This document shows, in pieces, positions 15,181 to 20,893 of a DNA stretch of 23,340 nucleotides; position 1 is the stretch's first letter, and each line of letters begins with the position of its first letter. The notes below the pieces were generated by a model. The model saw only the letters and a list, made by a program, of their open reading frames with translations. It was not told the DNA's origin and searched no databases. The stretch is taken from positions 1,461 through 24,800 of IMG/VR virus record IMGVR_UViG_3300030107_002375; one strand, given 5' to 3'. The position numbers and the translations under genes are program-made. The stretch comes from a virus.

Positions 15181-15801
15181 TTACTTGTTTAGCTCAATTT
15201 TGTGTGTATGAGGAATAACTTGGTTCATTTTAGGTTTGCTTACTATATCTGAACAAAGATCAAAATATTCAGATTTTGGAGAATATTCAGCCCCACTGAC
15301 TCTGAGTTCATGGCAATTCTTGAGCCTTGCAAGCTCATAATTTAATCTGGCTGTTGATAATTGTTGCCGCATTATCTTTTCCTGAGTAGTAGCACTTTTA
15401 AGGCAAGCATTTTGAAAACGCTTATCAAGAGGTACAGATATTGTTGCAGCTATTCCAAAATTAAAAGAAGTGGCATCTTTGTTGCCGCTGTAGTTTTCTC
15501 TGTAGTAGAGAATCTCACCAGCATTTGTAAGGTTACCATCTTCGTCTGTTGCTTCGTTGTAAACTGGTGTATGGAAAATGTAGTCTTGGGGACGCTTTAT
15601 TGCGACTGATGTGGTTGCAAATGGGCTAACAGATAATGTAGCTCCTGAACATTGAATACCAGCACCATAAGAATTTTCTGTCATAGGCCCTGTCAATACT
15701 TGCGTTGCGAAATTCGATACTGAGGAACTTGTATTTGACTGAGGATTGGCTATTGTACTTTGATTGGCATAACTAGGCAGACAAGAAAAAAGGCTTATCA
15801 G
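15181..15801 (-). CDS. Secreted protein of unknown function; start codon not canonical (about 206 aa)
   Basis: The frame is open upstream to an ATG at 15966, but those extra 55 residues are basic filler that lies over the end of the upstream gene. The protein's own signal-like segment (FQLISLFSCLPSYANQ) begins only near 15810, and no ATG, GTG or TTG occurs between 15933 and it. A CTG at 15801-15799 overlaps the upstream TGA as CTGA, copying the ATGA overlaps used elsewhere in this cluster, so I place the start there; ATT at 15810 is an alternative. The mature part has a glycine/serine strand region ('YGAGIQCSGATLSVSPFATTSVAI'), then a helical, cysteine-bearing end ('SATTQEKIMRQQLSTARLNYELARLKNC'). 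Role unknown. Confidence 0.6.
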   Translation of the reverse strand: MISLFSCLPSYANQSTIANPQSNTSSSVSNFATQVLTGPMTENSYGAGIQCSGATLSVSPFATTSVAIKRPQDYIFHTPVYNEATDEDGNLTNAGEILYYRENYSGNKDATSFNFGIAATISVPLDKRFQNACLKSATTQEKIMRQQLSTARLNYELARLKNCHELRVSGAEYSPKSEYFDLCSDIVSKPKMNQVIPHTHKIELNK

Positions 15802-16220
15802 TTGGAAAATATAATAGTAGTATCTGTGACTATTTGTGATTCTACTGTTCTTGTTATGTCGATTATTGATTCTAAAGAGGGGCCTTTGTAAAACTCTGAA
15901 AATTGAAAAGCATCTTGACCTGTCTGTTGCCATTGTGGTTTTTGATCCATATTTAAACCTGTCCATTCGTAGGTAGTTCCATTAATTGTTTCTGTCACTG
16001 TGGCATTTGGCATGGATATTGAATCACAGTTGCCGCATGAAATACCAGAACCAGTAACACTGTAGGTATATCCCGAATTGTAGCGATATTCTTTGATATT
16101 TTCTGTCAAATTATTTGTTGTCACAGAATGACTTGTTGAAGTAGCACTGTTGAAATTAGGCACTATAGTTTGTGCATAAGTTGGACTTACAAAAAATATA
16201 ATTGGCAGATATTTCCACAT
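15798..16220 (-). CDS. Secreted protein of unknown function (140 aa)
   Basis: The ATG overlaps the upstream gene's TAA (TAATG). MWKYLPIIFFVSPTYAQ is a good Sec signal peptide with cleavage after AYA/YAQ; two cysteines close together follow (GISCGNCDS), then a Ser/Thr/Asn-rich beta-like region ('SISMPNATVTETINGTTYEW') and a C-terminal helix-like end ('GPSLESIIDITRTVESQIV'). The 'S-M-P-[NS]-A-T' phrase also occurs in the neighbouring 161-aa protein ('TMPSATQTTAG'), so the two may share ancestry. No family is recognised. Exported phage proteins could act in the periplasm or at the cell surface; that is inference. Confidence 0.65.
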   Translation of the reverse strand: MWKYLPIIFFVSPTYAQTIVPNFNSATSTSHSVTTNNLTENIKEYRYNSGYTYSVTGSGISCGNCDSISMPNATVTETINGTTYEWTGLNMDQKPQWQQTGQDAFQFSEFYKGPSLESIIDITRTVESQIVTDTTIIFSN

Positions 16221-16705
16221 TAATCAACAGTTAAATCAGTGACAAATTGACCAGTCAGAACAACCCCAGTTCCTGTTCCACCTGTAAGAGACATTGTGTG
16301 ATGATCTAAAGTGACGGCTGCTGTGCCTACTGAACCGGCGGCTGTTGATGTCAAATCACTGAAGTTGCCTACAGTTCCGACAGTTGGTGCTGATCCAGCA
16401 GTAGCATCACCCTCAAGGTATGACTGAGTGAAGCTGAAAGTTTCACCAGCAGTGGTTTGTGTTGCACTTGGCATGGTTACTGCGGGGACTCCATTTGTAA
16501 CAGATCCAAAGCCACCTACACTCGCAGCGTCCCCACTTGTAGTTGTGATATTTGTACCGCTTATACTGTAAGAAGAGCCGATTTTGTCGGCTGAGGTGGC
16601 GGCACTAAGACTTTCTAGCTTGACACTTGAGGTGATCGTACTCTGAATGTCACAGTAGGCCGCAGTTGGGACACAGAGGGCGGCAAGTAGTAAGAGCTTT
16701 TTCAT
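16220..16705 (-). CDS. Secreted, Ser/Thr/Gly-rich protein (161 aa)
   Basis: MKKLLLLAALCVPTAAYCDIQS is a classic Sec signal peptide: basic start, leucine-rich core, and small residues at the cut (either AYC or, if the cysteine is lipidated, a weak lipobox). The mature protein is nearly all Ser, Thr, Gly, Ala and Val with regular strand-turn spacing ('SYSISGTNITTTSGDAASVGGFGSVTNG'), suggesting a beta-rich secreted or surface protein. The start codon ATG overlaps the upstream stop TGA (ATGA). The function is not recognised. Confidence 0.65.
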   Translation of the reverse strand: MKKLLLLAALCVPTAAYCDIQSTITSSVKLESLSAATSADKIGSSYSISGTNITTTSGDAASVGGFGSVTNGVPAVTMPSATQTTAGETFSFTQSYLEGDATAGSAPTVGTVGNFSDLTSTAAGSVGTAAVTLDHHTMSLTGGTGTGVVLTGQFVTDLTVD

Positions 16706-16944
16706 TTGATACCAACTTTAGTATTCTTATTATCTACTATAACTGGTTTCTTTCCGTTGCCATTTTTACCCTTTATAGAGATCCCATAAGCCGAAGCAAT
16801 ATTTCCTACAAGGCCAGCAGCAAAAGTGTCGAGCCTTATCTTTTCCATGTACCCCAAAGTCATCACTGATAAAGCCCATACCAAAATTAAAAGTCTGATT
16901 CCATGACCAAAATAATCCCGACTTTCCTTTTCTTCTTCTTCCAT
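16702..16944 (-). CDS. Small membrane protein heading the secreted-protein cluster (80 aa), holin-like in shape
   Basis: The first ten residues are highly acidic (EEEEKES), then 'GIRLLILVWALSVMTLGYM' (about 15-33) is a membrane segment and 'FAAGLVGNIASAYGISI' (about 40-56) a second, weaker one; the C-terminus is lysine-rich and polar. A two-segment shape with a charged tail is seen in many phage holins, but holins share little sequence, so this is a shape argument only. No endolysin is visible beside it. The gene is the first of a coupled four-gene set (16944 to 15181). Confidence 0.6.
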   Translation of the reverse strand: MEEEEKESRDYFGHGIRLLILVWALSVMTLGYMEKIRLDTFAAGLVGNIASAYGISIKGKNGNGKKPVIVDNKNTKVGIK

Positions 16945-16982
16945 AAGATTAAGGTTTCTTGTTTAATACTGGTATCTTAGCT

Positions 16983-17168
16983 ATGTTTGGAAAAACAAAC
17001 AAATCTATGTCTAAATTTCTAATCAACCTATTCATCAGGTTCGGAAAATCGGAATCTATCAGAAAAGGGCTTTTGCTAATGCTGAAATCCGCTGCTGAGA
17101 AAACCGATAATGACGTTGATGATGCAATAGTAAAGATGATTGAAGAGAAACTATTTCCAGTCAAATGA
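16983..17168 (+). CDS. Small helical protein (61 aa), unknown
   Basis: I choose ATG 16983; a TTG at 16959 with AAGG upstream would add 8 residues (FNTGILAM). The product is basic at the start (FGKTNKSMSKFLINLFIRFGKSESIRKG) and acidic later (DNDVDDAIVKMIEEK), helical overall, with no membrane segment. Its stop overlaps the next start as ATGA, so the two genes form a pair. They lie alone on the plus strand between two minus-strand clusters. I do not recognise the family. Confidence 0.55.
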   Translation: MFGKTNKSMSKFLINLFIRFGKSESIRKGLLLMLKSAAEKTDNDVDDAIVKMIEEKLFPVK

Positions 17169-17458
17169 TGGATATTATCAAGGCTCTAACATCTACTTAC
17201 AGCCTTGAGGGTGAATTTGAGGTGCAAAAGTCTATACAGTTTATAGAGAAAATGGAAGATATAGAACTACTAAAGCCCTATGCGATCAAGCTATTACAGA
17301 CAAATGCAAAGCAAGCTCATTTTATAAGTTCTTCGATTGAAGTTATATCTCAGCAAGCCGCTTATATATTTAAGTTAGAAAAGCAACTAAAAAAGAAAAA
17401 AGCGACCCTTTGGGATCGCATTAGATATGTTTTGTTTAACAAGAAGTTAGGGAACTAA
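17165..17458 (+). CDS. Helical protein paired with the preceding gene (97 aa), unknown
   Basis: The ATG overlaps the previous TGA. All of the protein looks helical: 'EVQKSIQFIEKMEDIELLKPYAIKLLQTN', then 'EVISQQAAYIFKLEKQLKKKKATLWDRIRY'. A basic patch (KKKK) near residues 76-80 could contact nucleic acid or membrane. The last 12 bases overlap the tail of a convergent minus-strand gene, and a minus-strand terminator lies inside its coding end. No family is recognised. Confidence 0.6.
   Translation: MMDIIKALTSTYSLEGEFEVQKSIQFIEKMEDIELLKPYAIKLLQTNAKQAHFISSSIEVISQQAAYIFKLEKQLKKKKATLWDRIRYVLFNKKLGN
17389..17419 (-). terminator. Intrinsic terminator of the minus-strand recombination operon
   Basis: Read on the minus strand, GCGA-(T)-CCC-AAA-GGG-TCGC (17419 down to 17402) folds into a stem of seven pairs with one bulged base and a three-base loop, and is followed by a T-rich run (17401 down to 17389: six T, C, five T). 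This is a canonical intrinsic terminator. It lies about 30 bases beyond the stop of the last minus-strand gene (17447), but inside the convergent plus-strand gene. Confidence 0.8.
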
Positions 17459-17617
17459 ATCCTTTTCTGTAATATCAAACCATGTTGCAGATTCATGCAC
17501 CATGCCAGTTAACTCATCTGTTCTTGTTGTTTCACAAAACTCATAAGTTCTTTTAGATTCTGGGTGATAAAAAATCTGACCTACATAGGGATTGTTTGGA
17601 AAAGTTACTAAATACAT
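17447..17617 (-). CDS. Small protein at the end of the recombination operon (56 aa)
   Basis: A 56-residue frame begins three bases beyond the stop of the SSB-tip gene (TGATTATG). The protein starts MYLVTFPNNPYVGQIFYHPESKRTYEF, looks like a small mixed fold, and ends 'WFDITEKDLVP'. It is the last gene before the terminator. An AGAGGA sequence lies about 15 bases upstream. Nothing in it identifies a function. Confidence 0.6.
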   Translation of the reverse strand: MYLVTFPNNPYVGQIFYHPESKRTYEFCETTRTDELTGMVHESATWFDITEKDLVP

Positions 17618-17619
17618 AA

Positions 17620-17961
17620 TCAAAAAGGTAAATCCTCTGGAAGTTCACGTTGGTTTGCTTTGACGTTTACAGTCCTCTCAGAGGCTTGTTTAGGGTTTAG
17701 TGGTGCAATCTTGCCTGAGTTACCCCAGAGGCCACCCCAGATCGAAAAACCAGCTATTTCATCATAATCTGATTTGCTTTTGTAAACCCTTATCTTAGTA
17801 TCTTCGATATGGGCGTTATCAACCATAGTTTGTAACCAGTTTGCCATTTTCATAGCTTCATCAACTGATATGTCGATAATTAAATTTTTTTCTGGTGCAT
17901 TTTCTCTATCGCTGTTGTTGTCAACGATTCTAAATTTTGCGTTAAATGCGGTGTTTGCCAT
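17620..17961 (-). CDS. Small protein with an SSB-like acidic C-terminal tip (113 aa)
   Basis: The chain begins MANTAFNAKFRIVDNN and has a helical part (SVDEAMKMANWLQTMVDN), a 'KIRVYKSKSDYDEIAGFSIWGG' strand-rich stretch and a low-complexity linker, and it ends ...ELPEDLPF. The final residues E-D-L-P-F copy the tip of bacterial single-stranded DNA-binding proteins (consensus D-D-D-[IL]-P-F), which binds repair partners. The rest is shorter than an OB-fold SSB and I cannot show an OB fold. It lies downstream of Rad52- and RecE-like genes, so a role in single-strand DNA handling or as a partner docking on the same host proteins fits. Function is inference. Confidence 0.6.
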   Translation of the reverse strand: MANTAFNAKFRIVDNNSDRENAPEKNLIIDISVDEAMKMANWLQTMVDNAHIEDTKIRVYKSKSDYDEIAGFSIWGGLWGNSGKIAPLNPKQASERTVNVKANQRELPEDLPF

Positions 17962-17966
17962 AATAA

Positions 17967-18191
17967 TTAAAAGGGTTCAATGGGTGTAATGCCGTTTGCT
18001 TCTTCCCAAGCAAGGACTTTGTGTAGGTCATATCTGACTCTAGGATCACCATAAGAGACAGCAAAGATAGGAAGTTCATAGTACTCAGGCCCTATACCTT
18101 TGTACCGCCATCTTCTTATGGAGTCTGGGTGCATACCATATCTCTTGGCGAGTTGATCGGTAGAGAAATACTGGCTGCCAGCTACTGTCAT
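17967..18191 (-). CDS. Helix-turn-helix DNA-binding protein, excisionase/MerR-like (74 aa)
   Basis: The sequence 'YFSTDQLAKRYGMHPDSIRRWRYKGIGPEYYEL' (about residues 8-40) is a winged helix-turn-helix of the type seen in AlpA/Xis-like proteins: the turn is 'RYGMHPDS' and the recognition helix 'SIRRWRYKG'. The second part ('RVRYDLHKVLAWEEANGI') is the typical 'V-x-Y-x-x-x-[DE]-[VL]-x-x-[FW]' end of such small DNA binders. Phages use these as excisionases or repressors; no integrase is in the window. The ATG overlaps the upstream TGA (ATGA). It could be the regulator of the promoters upstream of 20426, which is untested. Confidence 0.8.
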   Translation of the reverse strand: MTVAGSQYFSTDQLAKRYGMHPDSIRRWRYKGIGPEYYELPIFAVSYGDPRVRYDLHKVLAWEEANGITPIEPF

Positions 18192-18805
18192 GTTTTGATT
18201 ACCTCTTTTCTAGTTTTGATTAGGTCGCAAAGATCGTTGTAATCGTTTTGCGGTATTTGTTTGTTAGCATAACGTACCTCTAAGGACTCAGCACATTTAT
18301 CTAGTCTTGATCTGGTGTCAGCTTTTAAGATTGCATCTTTGGCAACTACTGTAAGGTTTTGAGTAGAAACAGGAGTCCTATCTTTTTTAGGATTTTTCCA
18401 TGCTTTAGTGCGGTCATATAAAGATAAACCAAACTGGGAACCAAACTGCATAAAAGCCCGCTTTCTGGCATCTGATTCAGCCTCTTTTACTGCTGATTCA
18501 TGCTTGTCTCCAAGATTGACGCTTTTTCCTTTGCCATGTCCAGCACCAACTCCCTCTCTAATAACATCACCTATAGTCACTCTGACTTTTGCAATGTAAG
18601 TTACACAGAACTCATCACTCTGCACACAGTCAAGCTGTACTGTTTCTGACTGCCAGCCATCAAATCCAAAGATGCGGTTAGCTTCATTAATTACATACCA
18701 GCTTTCTAAGTAAGCAAGTTGCATACTGCCTTGTTGTCTGAAGGCAACAACTTTAGGATCAATGGGTTGATTAAGTTGTTTTGTTTGTTCTTTTGTAAAT
18801 GTCAT
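18188..18805 (-). CDS. Rad52-type single-strand annealing protein (205 aa)
   Basis: The conserved Rad52-family core is clear: 'YLESWYVINEANRIFGFDGWQSE' (about 32-54), then strands leading to 'EGVGAGHGKGKS' (glycine turn, near residue 83-95), and 'KEAESDARKRAFMQFGSQFGLSLYD' (about 107-131), the helix/turn typical of annealing proteins of this fold. These form rings that anneal complementary single strands for phage recombination and replication. Two starts are possible: ATG 18811 (MVMTF...) and ATG 18805. The second overlaps the upstream TGA as ATGA, the coupling mode of this operon, so I prefer it. The adjacent exonuclease would supply the single strands. Confidence 0.9.
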   Translation of the reverse strand: MTFTKEQTKQLNQPIDPKVVAFRQQGSMQLAYLESWYVINEANRIFGFDGWQSETVQLDCVQSDEFCVTYIAKVRVTIGDVIREGVGAGHGKGKSVNLGDKHESAVKEAESDARKRAFMQFGSQFGLSLYDRTKAWKNPKKDRTPVSTQNLTVVAKDAILKADTRSRLDKCAESLEVRYANKQIPQNDYNDLCDLIKTRKEVIKT

Positions 18806-19638
18806 AACCATTTAGGGGGTGTAAGTGTTTTGATGCCCTTTGGTTCATAGTTGGTGTAACCTTTCCAGATGCCTGACTCTTGGGCGTTTTTGATGTCAGA
18901 CAAAGTTTGTTCTTGTAGTTCATAACCACGTTCAATAAAGTGGGGTGACAGTTCATAGATCCCCACGCTAAATGGGAATACCTTTTCAACAGCGACAAAA
19001 ATAAATCTCTTTTGACCTGTCCCTTGAAGATAATGTGCAGCTTGTAAAAAATACTTGAATGAAGCAATAGTTCTAGTAAATACATCTGGTGATGCACCAC
19101 CTTCCCCTGTGGTTTTGAGATCAATGACCATATCATCAATCACATAATCACAACGGCATTTGCATTGCAAGCCTGTTTCCCTATGCTTCCACCAGTAAGA
19201 CTGCTCTGCTAATCCTCTGGTATCTCTCAAAGTATCTGAAATAATGTACTTGTTTGCAAATTCGTTATTACAAAGAGCCTTATAAATACCAGTAAGAGTA
19301 TCCATTTCTAGAGTTGTAAAAGTTTCAATACCTTTTTCTTGCAAAGCAAGAGCTGTTGCCTTACCAGCTTTTGTTCTTTTATCATCAAGCAAGGCATAAG
19401 AACCCTGAAAAAGTTGAGGTTCTAAACAATACTTGTGACACATTGATCCAAACTTCATTGCTGGTGTTGCAATTCTGGGAGGATTGTTCTTGCCATACTT
19501 ATAGATGTTAAAAGCCTCAAGGCCATGATCTATGGCATATTTCAAGTCAGAGGCAGCAATTGCTGGATCTGATCTATACACTTGTTCGTCAATATCAACT
19601 GACGTAATGTGTGGTGTGGTGTTGTTTAAAGATTCCAT
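18802..19638 (-). CDS. RecE-like PD-(D/E)XK exonuclease (278 aa)
   Basis: I start at ATG 19638 (MESLNN...); a longer in-frame extension to 19833 only reads the adjacent gene in another frame. Nuclease residues: His68 (FGSMCHKYCLEP), Glu145 (GLAEQSYWW), Asp164 (CRCDYVID), Asp173 and Lys175 (VIDLKTT), then a Gln/Tyr motif 'YFLQAAHYLQG'. This is the RecE C-terminal / DUF3799 pattern: a 5'-3' double-strand DNA exonuclease that leaves 3' single strands for an annealing protein. It is coupled to the Rad52-type gene by an ATGA overlap, so the two are a Red/RecET-like pair. 'GLQCKCRCDY' holds three cysteines in the core, fewer than RecB/AddB-type clusters. Confidence 0.9.
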   Translation of the reverse strand: MESLNNTTPHITSVDIDEQVYRSDPAIAASDLKYAIDHGLEAFNIYKYGKNNPPRIATPAMKFGSMCHKYCLEPQLFQGSYALLDDKRTKAGKATALALQEKGIETFTTLEMDTLTGIYKALCNNEFANKYIISDTLRDTRGLAEQSYWWKHRETGLQCKCRCDYVIDDMVIDLKTTGEGGASPDVFTRTIASFKYFLQAAHYLQGTGQKRFIFVAVEKVFPFSVGIYELSPHFIERGYELQEQTLSDIKNAQESGIWKGYTNYEPKGIKTLTPPKWL

Positions 19639-19696
19639 TTTGTTATAGTAATGGTGTCCTCTGGTGTTAGGACAATGGGTGGAGTACTGGTAGAGA

Positions 19697-19867
19697 TCAG
19701 GGGTGGTCTTTACCAGTATTTTTTTTGACAATTTCATCAAGTTCAAGAATTGCTTGCTGTGTGGTTTCCATTTGCTTAAGAAGTCCATCTGTAATTTTAA
19801 GTAAAGATCTTTGATTACTTTCAAGATCAGCAAGCCTTTGCTTTATGCGTGTCATTTCAAAGGTCAT
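19697..19867 (-). CDS. Small coiled-coil protein upstream of the exonuclease (56 aa)
   Basis: I choose ATG 19867, which has GGAG eight bases upstream and overlaps the TGA of the preceding gene (ATGA); a TTG at 19885 would only read back into that gene. The 56-residue chain is one long helix: 'EMTRIKQRLADLESNQRSLLKITDGLLKQMETTQQAILELDEIVKK'. It lacks cysteine and tryptophan. Short coiled-coil proteins near recombination genes are often of unknown function, and I cannot assign one here. The following 58 bases to the exonuclease start contain AGAGGA about 20 bases upstream of that start. Confidence 0.6.
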   Translation of the reverse strand: MTFEMTRIKQRLADLESNQRSLLKITDGLLKQMETTQQAILELDEIVKKNTGKDHP

Positions 19868-19998
19868 TTTTGAAGCTCCCTGCAAGCTATTTCAATATTT
19901 TTTTCATGACAGTCTGCATATGTCATGTCATAGAGTGTCCCTGAAAGGGTTGTATAAAACAACCCCATGCCAGCGATAGCAAGTAATAGATTTTGCAT
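19864..19998 (-). CDS. Small membrane-anchored protein in the recombination operon (44 aa)
   Basis: This short frame is supported by overlaps on both sides: its ATG overlaps the TAA of the 142-aa gene (TAATG) and its TGA overlaps the ATG of the coiled-coil gene (ATGA). The product starts MQNLLLAIAGMGLFYTTLSGTL, a hydrophobic segment that could be an uncleaved membrane anchor, and ends with two cysteines (ADCHEKNIEIACRELQK). I see no known family. Membrane proteins among early phage genes often modify the host, which is only a suggestion. Confidence 0.6.
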   Translation of the reverse strand: MQNLLLAIAGMGLFYTTLSGTLYDMTYADCHEKNIEIACRELQK

Positions 19999-20426
19999 TA
20001 ATACCACCTCTCTGCCCAACTAAACTCGACACCTAGTTTTTCTAGCTTGTCAATTATTCGTCTAGCTGCTGCTGCAACCTTGCCACCATACTGTGGACTA
20101 ACATCTTCAGCCCTGTCCATTGTGCTACCAGATATGCAGTCATCAAGAACTACTTTGTCATATTCAGATAGTTTGTTTGGCAAGTATTTAGTTTTACCTA
20201 ACGTATAAATGGTAGTGTGTAGTGAATACCAGATTTCATCTTTTGGATAAACTTTACGTTCAACACCTTCCCAGACTTCAGTAATAATTCTGTTTGTCTT
20301 GTTGTAGTCACCATGTTCGGCAACTTTTTCGTCTGTATAAAATTGGCATAGACATTCAACTATGCAATCTTCGGGTCTGTCAGTGATAATCTCTGCTTCG
20401 AGATTAGTAAACTTTGTTTGGGTCAT
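19998..20426 (-). CDS. First gene of the recombination operon (142 aa), unknown
   Basis: It starts at ATG 20426 with AAGG about ten bases upstream, about 40 bases from the strong promoter at 20472-20498. The protein has an acidic, mixed N-terminus ('EAEIITDRPEDCIVECLCQFYTDEKVAEHGDYN'), a central 'IWYSLHTTIYTLGKTKYLP' stretch and a helical C-terminus 'GGKVAAAARRIIDKLEKLGVEFSWAERWY'. I cannot match it to a family. The order, just before membrane, coiled-coil and exonuclease genes, suggests early expression. Confidence 0.65.
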   Translation of the reverse strand: MTQTKFTNLEAEIITDRPEDCIVECLCQFYTDEKVAEHGDYNKTNRIITEVWEGVERKVYPKDEIWYSLHTTIYTLGKTKYLPNKLSEYDKVVLDDCISGSTMDRAEDVSPQYGGKVAAAARRIIDKLEKLGVEFSWAERWY

Positions 20427-20471
20427 TTAAAATACCTTGCGAAAGAACGGCCTCTCAGCCATACCTAATAT

Positions 20472-20498
20472 ATTATATGCACTATGTTGCACTGTCAA
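20472..20498 (-). promoter_or_regulatory. Strong sigma70-like promoter for the recombination operon
   Basis: On the minus strand a perfect TTGACA (20498-20493) is followed by TATAAT (20477-20472) with a 15-base spacer; shifting the -10 to TAATAT gives the standard 17. Transcription would start near 20465 and leave a leader of about 39 bases. The spacer contains TGCA at both ends (TGCACTATGTTGCA on the plus strand), which could be an operator. Confidence 0.8.
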
Positions 20499-20500
20499 GA

Positions 20501-20548
20501 CCTATAAGATATTGTTGCTAATCCATAACATTTAGATAAACTTATAGG
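20501..20548. promoter_or_regulatory. Paired inverted repeat between divergent promoters, a probable operator pair
   Basis: CCTATAAG (20501-20508) is the exact reverse complement of CTTATAGG (20541-20548). The two half-sites lie 40 bp centre to centre, close to four helical turns, and sit just upstream of the -35 elements of the two divergent promoters (2 bp from the minus-strand -35, 7 bp from the plus-strand -35). Each half is itself nearly symmetrical (C-Y-TATA-R-G). A dimeric regulator acting on both promoters would fit. Confidence 0.55.
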
Positions 20549-20555
20549 GCAAGGG

Positions 20556-20584
20556 TGGACATATATATATTAATCATGTATTAT
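20556..20584 (+). promoter_or_regulatory. Sigma70-like promoter for the methyltransferase island
   Basis: TGGACA (20556-20561, five of six to TTGACA) and TATTAT (20579-20584, five of six to TATAAT) are separated by exactly 17 bases. Transcription should start near 20591, 48 bases before the ATG at 20639. A GTG at 20555 is in frame with the first gene but lies upstream of the start point, so it cannot be the start. Confidence 0.7.
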
Positions 20585-20638
20585 TTAAATATGAGGTCGA
20601 GAGATCGGCTGATTATTCAAACTTCGCAAACAATTAAA

Positions 20639-20893
20639 ATGCAAATCACACAAATCACAACATATGATATCACTTTAGAATATCAAGAAAAAAATGACAG
20701 TTTTCGCTTTGAAGGTGTTACTGACAAAGGCTGTGAGGCTTTAACTGGATTTTTTGGTTGGAATACCATTGCTGTTGAAATTAAAGCTGACAAAGGATAT
20801 TTTTCTGACAGCACCGCACAAGATTTGTTGTCAGATATAGAAGGCGATCATGGTGTAAAAGTTATTGACCTTGATACTGTGGAGGCTAAGTAA
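20639..20893 (+). CDS. Small protein opening the methyltransferase island (84 aa), unknown
   Basis: I use ATG 20639, because the longer frame from 20555 would begin upstream of the predicted transcript start. The protein begins MQITQITTYDITLEYQ and is a mix of strands and helices ('DSFRFEGVTDKGCEALTGFFGWNTIAVEIKADKGYF'), then 'AQDLLSDIEGDHGVKVIDLD'. No family is recognised. It has no clear Shine-Dalgarno sequence. The next gene begins immediately after the stop. Confidence 0.6.
   Translation: MQITQITTYDITLEYQEKNDSFRFEGVTDKGCEALTGFFGWNTIAVEIKADKGYFSDSTAQDLLSDIEGDHGVKVIDLDTVEAK

Noticed and set aside
15176-15202. CAAAATT ... AATTTTG inverted repeat at the convergent junction, considered as a terminator
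   Set aside because: A seven-pair, AT-only stem with a 13-base loop and no T-run on either side; too weak to call.
15802-15966. Extension of the secreted-protein frame to ATG 15966
   Set aside because: The extra residues lie in front of a good signal-like segment and over the well-supported end of the upstream gene; kept only as an alternative start.
20555-20638. Upstream extension of the 20639 gene to GTG 20555
   Set aside because: It begins at the -35 element and ahead of the predicted transcript start, so it cannot be translated from that promoter.
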